This document shows, piece by piece, positions 5,095 through 7,225 of a DNA stretch of 7,225 nucleotides (positions are counted from its first letter, which is position 1; each line of letters starts with the position of its first letter). Source of the DNA: Oscillospiraceae bacterium (GTDB taxonomy: Bacteria; Bacillota; Clostridia; Oscillospirales; Ruminococcaceae); assembly GCA_900762805.1 (NCBI GenBank), contig CAAFHY010000226.1:1-7225 (forward strand), read 5' to 3'. The notes beneath the pieces are model-generated. The model did not search any database, was not told the origin of the DNA, and saw only the letters and a list, made by a program, of their open reading frames with translations. Made by a program: the position numbers and the translations under genes.

Positions 5095-7001
5095 AATGGA
5101 GCTCCTTTGGGTAATTTCAGCGGTTGATGTAAATGGGAATGGTCGTTCAAAAAAGCGCACAATGTTCTGGCCGCGCCGGTTGAGGTTGTTGGCTCGCCCG
5201 GGTCGGTCGACGCGGGCGGGTTGGTTGGCGGCTCCGCCGGCGGGTCAGTTGGCTCGGTGGGGTCGACCGGCGGGTCGGTTGGCTCGGTGGGGTCGACCGG
5301 CGGTTCGGTCGGGGGGTCCGTGGGCGGCTCGGTGGGGCTTCCCGTTGCGGGGAGGACGGTGCGGACGACCTCGCCGCATTTTTCGCAGGTTTGCTCTACG
5401 TAGCCGTCCTCGGTTTCGGTGGGCTCGACGCCGGCGGTTTCCACATAGCTGTGCTCCAGCGGATAGAACGCGCCGTCGCGCCAGATGCCGCAGTAGCCGG
5501 AAAGCGAGCCGTACATGCCGCCGGTCGCGCCGTAGCCGTCAATGTCCTTGCCCCATGCGAGGGTGAAGCGCAGCGTCAGCACGTCGCCGTCGCCGAGCGC
5601 CCATTCGGACAGGCCCTTGCCGGGGTAGTAGCCGTTGACGTCGTACATCCAGCCCGCGCCCCACGTGTAGTCGTGCTCGCCGAGGCTGTCGGTGCCGGGC
5701 GCGGCCGTGAGCGTAATGCCGTCGCGCTGGATGAGCGTCCAAAGGCGCGGGTCAATACTGGCACCATATAACAAGTCGCCGCGCCAGAGGCGCAGGAGGT
5801 AAAAGCCGCCGTTTTTCTTCGCTGTGCCGTCGTAATCGACCTGATCGTAGCCGCATTGTTCGAGCACCTGCAGAAGGGTTTGTGCAGCGGTGTCGCCCTG
5901 CCGCAGCTCGCAGGTCATGCTGTCGACGATGCCAAGGCCGACGGTGGTCGCGTCGATGCGGACGGTGGCACTGCCGAGACGGTCGCCCTCGGACACCGGC
6001 TGATATACCAGCTCCAGCGTGCGCAGGGCGGAGTTGCCCTCGTCGTCCCACGCAAGGATCGTTACGGTATAAACTCGCTCGTCGCCGCGCTGCGGCGGCT
6101 CAAGCGCGAGGACGTACTCATAGCCCGAGGCGGCCGAGCCCGTGGGGTTGGTCAGCAGCGCGCCGTCAAGGCGGACGTTGAGGTGGTCGGCGTAGATGGG
6201 CGCGCCGTCCGTGCCCCTGCGGGCGGTGACAACGAGGGTGAACGACGAGGTCTTGATCGGCGCGGTCACGCCGTCGCGGTTTGTGCGAATGACCGGCGCA
6301 ATGCCGACCTCGGGGTGGTCTTCATCGGCACGGGCGGCACGGTAGGATACGTAAAAAGTCGCTGCTTGACCGTACTGCTGCCCGTCGCGGTAGAGATACA
6401 GGGTGAACTGATAATTCTTGTTCAGCGTCATGCGGACGGAGAAGCTTTGGCCGTCCGCGGGGGTCAGACGCGTGCCGTTGTTGGCCGAGGCGGTCGTCTC
6501 CTTCCAATACACGCGCAGAGAAAGGCTGCCCTCGCCGACAGCGTATGCGTAAAATTGCAAAACGCCGTCCGCAAGCTCCTGCGGCGTCCAAACGCGGCTG
6601 ACCAAATCGGTCACAATATGCGGCTCGGTCGGCTCCGGGGTCGGCTCGGGGCCGTCCGGGCCATCGTCCGGAGAGGTCACGGGCTCGGTGGCGGGCTCGA
6701 CCGCCGGGTCAGAGGCCGGCTCGCTGCCCGGCTCCGTTGCAGGCTCGGTCGCGGGCTCGGTGACCGGTTCGCTCTGCGGCTGAGTCTCCGGCTCGGTCGG
6801 CTCGCTCGGCTCAGTGGAGTCGGTGCTCGGGCCGGCCATGGGCGCGCGATTTTCCAGCATCCGGTCGGGCGAAAGCGGCGCGGCGGTCGTCTGCGGAGCC
6901 TCCGGTGTCCGGCGGTTCGCCGATGCCAGCGCCAGTACCGCTCCGGCCAGCAGCGCCGCCGCCAGCACGATGCACAAAATTCGTAACCCATACCGCCGCA
7001 T
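5091..7001 (-). CDS. Secreted or membrane-tethered DUF4430 surface protein with Pro-rich stalks
   Basis: This is a 636-residue exported protein. Residues 1-28 are a signal peptide or membrane anchor (basic start, hydrophobic core to about 27, possible A-S-A cleavage before Asn29). Residues 60-127 are a Glu-Pro/Thr-rich stalk. Residues 130-335 look beta-rich and may be two Ig-like domains (inference). DUF4430 lies at about 345-490, recognised by GAGWMYDVNG (448-457) and ALGDGDVLTLRFT (468-480). Pfam groups this domain with the beta domain of transcobalamin/intrinsic factor. A short Cys-pair motif follows (TEDGYVEQTCEKCGE, 529-543), then a second Pro-rich stalk with P-T-E-P and P-V-D-P repeats (555-605). 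The last ~27 residues are unlike the stalk and contain no membrane helix. LPATG at 550-554 belongs to the Cys-pair motif and is not a sorting signal. The start is fixed by AAAGGAGGT 6 nt upstream. It is the first gene of the cluster; its stop overlaps the toroid lipoprotein start. The ligand is unknown. Confidence 0.9.
   Translation of the reverse strand: MRRYGLRILCIVLAAALLAGAVLALASANRRTPEAPQTTAAPLSPDRMLENRAPMAGPSTDSTEPSEPTEPETQPQSEPVTEPATEPATEPGSEPASDPAVEPATEPVTSPDDGPDGPEPTPEPTEPHIVTDLVSRVWTPQELADGVLQFYAYAVGEGSLSLRVYWKETTASANNGTRLTPADGQSFSVRMTLNKNYQFTLYLYRDGQQYGQAATFYVSYRAARADEDHPEVGIAPVIRTNRDGVTAPIKTSSFTLVVTARRGTDGAPIYADHLNVRLDGALLTNPTGSAASGYEYVLALEPPQRGDERVYTVTILAWDDEGNSALRTLELVYQPVSEGDRLGSATVRIDATTVGLGIVDSMTCELRQGDTAAQTLLQVLEQCGYDQVDYDGTAKKNGGFYLLRLWRGDLLYGASIDPRLWTLIQRDGITLTAAPGTDSLGEHDYTWGAGWMYDVNGYYPGKGLSEWALGDGDVLTLRFTLAWGKDIDGYGATGGMYGSLSGYCGIWRDGAFYPLEHSYVETAGVEPTETEDGYVEQTCEKCGEVVRTVLPATGSPTEPPTDPPTEPPVDPTEPTDPPVDPTEPTDPPAEPPTNPPASTDPGEPTTSTGAARTLCAFLNDHSHLHQPLKLPKGAPL
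5102..5107 (-). promoter_or_regulatory. Ribosome binding site fixing the lipoprotein start at 5094
   Basis: AAGGAG on the minus strand sits 7 nt before the ATG at 5094, which is followed directly by a textbook lipoprotein signal peptide (MKKLYSALAV). It lies within the last codons of the DUF4430 gene, so translation of the two genes is coupled. Confidence 0.8.
5148..5154 (-). other. T-TTT-TTG heptamer, potential -1 slippage site near the end of the DUF4430 gene
   Basis: In the reading frame of the DUF4430 gene the bases T TTT TTG match the X XXY YYZ pattern of a -1 slippery heptamer. A one-base backward shift here would leave that frame and enter the frame of the downstream lipoprotein, with no stop between, so it would create a fusion of both proteins. 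No stimulatory hairpin was recognised downstream, and the fusion would bury the lipoprotein signal peptide. The pattern is seen; function is speculative. Confidence 0.25.
5251..5310 (-). repeat. Two 30-bp tandem repeat units in the C-terminal stalk
   Basis: Positions 5251-5280 and 5281-5310 match at 28 of 30 bases. The unit keeps the reading frame and encodes a 10-residue P-T-E-P-T-D-P-P-V-D type repeat. The flanking sequence has degenerate copies of the same Pro-rich pattern. The array probably changes copy number by slippage, which would vary stalk length. Confidence 0.85.
6621..6821 (-). repeat. Degenerate Glu-Pro/Thr repeat coding region (N-terminal stalk)
   Basis: This segment encodes residues about 61-127, dominated by E-P, T-E-P and A-T-E-P units in short imperfect repeats (GGCTCGGTC-like on the plus strand). 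It is a low-complexity, acidic, extended stalk between the membrane anchor and the folded domains. It differs in composition from the C-terminal stalk, which is richer in P-P and D-P. Confidence 0.8.
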
Positions 7002-7007
7002 CGCGCG

Positions 7008-7016
7008 ACCTCCTTT
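7008..7016 (-). promoter_or_regulatory. Strong ribosome binding site of the DUF4430 gene
   Basis: AAAGGAGGT on the minus strand is nearly a full anti-16S match and lies 6 nt before the ATG at 7001. It rules out the in-frame upstream TTG at 7091, whose extension would read through the promoter region. Confidence 0.9.
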
Positions 7017-7025
7017 CCGATACCT

Positions 7026-7041
7026 ATTATAATATAGTATA
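7026..7041 (-). promoter_or_regulatory. Candidate -10 region for the gene cluster
   Basis: In an otherwise GC-rich window this stretch holds a perfect TATAAT (7026-7031, minus strand) and a near match TATACT (7036-7041). Either would start transcription 15-30 nt before the DUF4430 ATG, giving a short leader. No TTGACA-like -35 is present at normal spacing; a GC-rich inverted repeat (7049-7062) lies there instead. The promoter may therefore need an activator or an alternative sigma factor, but this is inference. Confidence 0.5.
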
Positions 7042-7048
7042 AATTTGT

Positions 7049-7062
7049 GCGCCGAGGGGCGC
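7049..7062. repeat. GC-rich inverted repeat at the expected -35 position
   Basis: GCGCC and GGCGC flank a 4-bp centre. The element lies just upstream of the -10 candidates. It could be a protein-binding site or the stem of a weak terminator for an upstream transcript; the latter would lack a U-run. Confidence 0.5.
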
Positions 7063-7072
7063 GAGGAAGCAA

Positions 7073-7125
7073 CACACCATGCTCGCCGCAAGGGGAAAGC
7101 GGGGATGGTGAATCATCATGGTGTG
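7073..7125. repeat. 9-bp perfect inverted repeat with 35-bp loop
   Basis: CACACCATG at 7073-7081 is the exact reverse complement of CATGGTGTG at 7117-7125. The pair lies upstream of the -10 candidates, so it would not be in the transcript of the DUF4430 gene if those are correct. It could be two half-sites for a regulator, a stem in a transcript from upstream, or an end of a small repeat element. Confidence 0.55.
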
Positions 7126-7142
7126 CCTGTGGCGGAAAGCAA

Positions 7143-7225
7143 CCCCTCAGTCAGCTTCGCTGACACAGGGGAGCCATTGCCGCGGCAGAGATTCTCCTCC
7201 TCTTTTGTCATTGCGAGGCCGCTTG
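7143..7225. repeat. Stem-loop-rich intergenic segment, probably part of a dispersed repeat
   Basis: CCCCT-CAG-TCAGC-TTC-GCTGA-CAC-AGGGG (7143-7171) forms a two-part hairpin with a 3-nt loop. It is followed by the perfect 10-bp palindrome TGCCGCGGCA (7178-7187) and a GTCATTGCGAGG segment at 7207-7218. Sequences like these are, to my recollection, scattered in many copies between genes of gut Clostridia, but I could not check this. It is cut by the window edge. It might also end the transcript of the gene beyond 7225. Confidence 0.5.

Noticed and set aside
5251..5310. CRISPR-like repeats
   Set aside because: The units are directly adjacent with no spacers, keep the reading frame and encode a Pro-rich stalk.
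5340..5354. LPATG sequence in the DUF4430 protein as a sortase signal
   Set aside because: It is followed by 80 residues of Pro-rich stalk and tail, with no hydrophobic segment or basic end, and it is the closing part of a Cys-pair motif.
7002..7091. 30-residue N-terminal extension of the DUF4430 protein from a TTG at 7091
   Set aside because: It would put a signal peptide internally, has no ribosome binding site, and reads through the promoter-like AT island, while AAAGGAGGT precedes the ATG at 7001.
7017..7225. Cobalamin riboswitch in front of the DUF4430 gene
   Set aside because: I looked for the B12-box consensus and the usual several-helix layout on the minus strand and found neither; the candidate -10 would also leave too short a leader.

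Overview
The window looks like a chromosomal piece of a high-GC, Gram-positive anaerobe of the Clostridia, most likely a gut Oscillospiraceae/Ruminococcaceae-type organism. This is an inference from four things: the strong GC bias with AGGAGG-type ribosome binding sites; a lipobox signal peptide next to Pro/Glu/Thr-rich stalked surface proteins; a short Cys-pair motif (TEDGY...CEKCGE) that I associate with surface proteins of that group; and an intergenic stem-loop segment at the right edge of a type I associate with their genomes. No species can be named from the sequence alone.

All five genes lie on the minus strand, so transcription runs from right to left. At the right edge (7002-7225) is a short non-coding leader with an AT-rich -10-like island, several inverted repeats and a strong ribosome binding site. 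Next come a 636-residue secreted or membrane-tethered DUF4430 protein (5091-7001) and a 317-residue lipoprotein with an alpha/alpha-toroid (prenyltransferase/squalene-cyclase/intrinsic-factor type) fold (4141-5094), whose start overlaps the previous stop by 4 bp. After an 80-bp gap comes a MoxR AAA+ ATPase (3113-4060), overlapping by 1 bp a DUF58 membrane protein (1998-3113), followed immediately by a multi-spanning membrane protein with an extracellular transglutaminase-like domain (1-1995). The last gene runs off the left edge and its C-terminal end is missing.

MoxR-DUF58-transglutaminase is a well-known bacterial trio of unclear function, thought to act as an ATPase chaperone plus membrane partners. 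Two features here are less ordinary. First, the two upstream genes encode, as separate coupled proteins, the two kinds of domain that animal intrinsic factor and transcobalamin carry in one chain: an alpha/alpha barrel and a DUF4430-type beta domain. Second, the transglutaminase-like domain has Asp where the catalytic Cys is expected, so it may be a non-enzymatic binding domain. A cautious reading is a cell-surface ligand- or polymer-binding module made together with its membrane ATPase/chaperone machinery. The ligand is unknown and no transporter or riboswitch is visible in the window.
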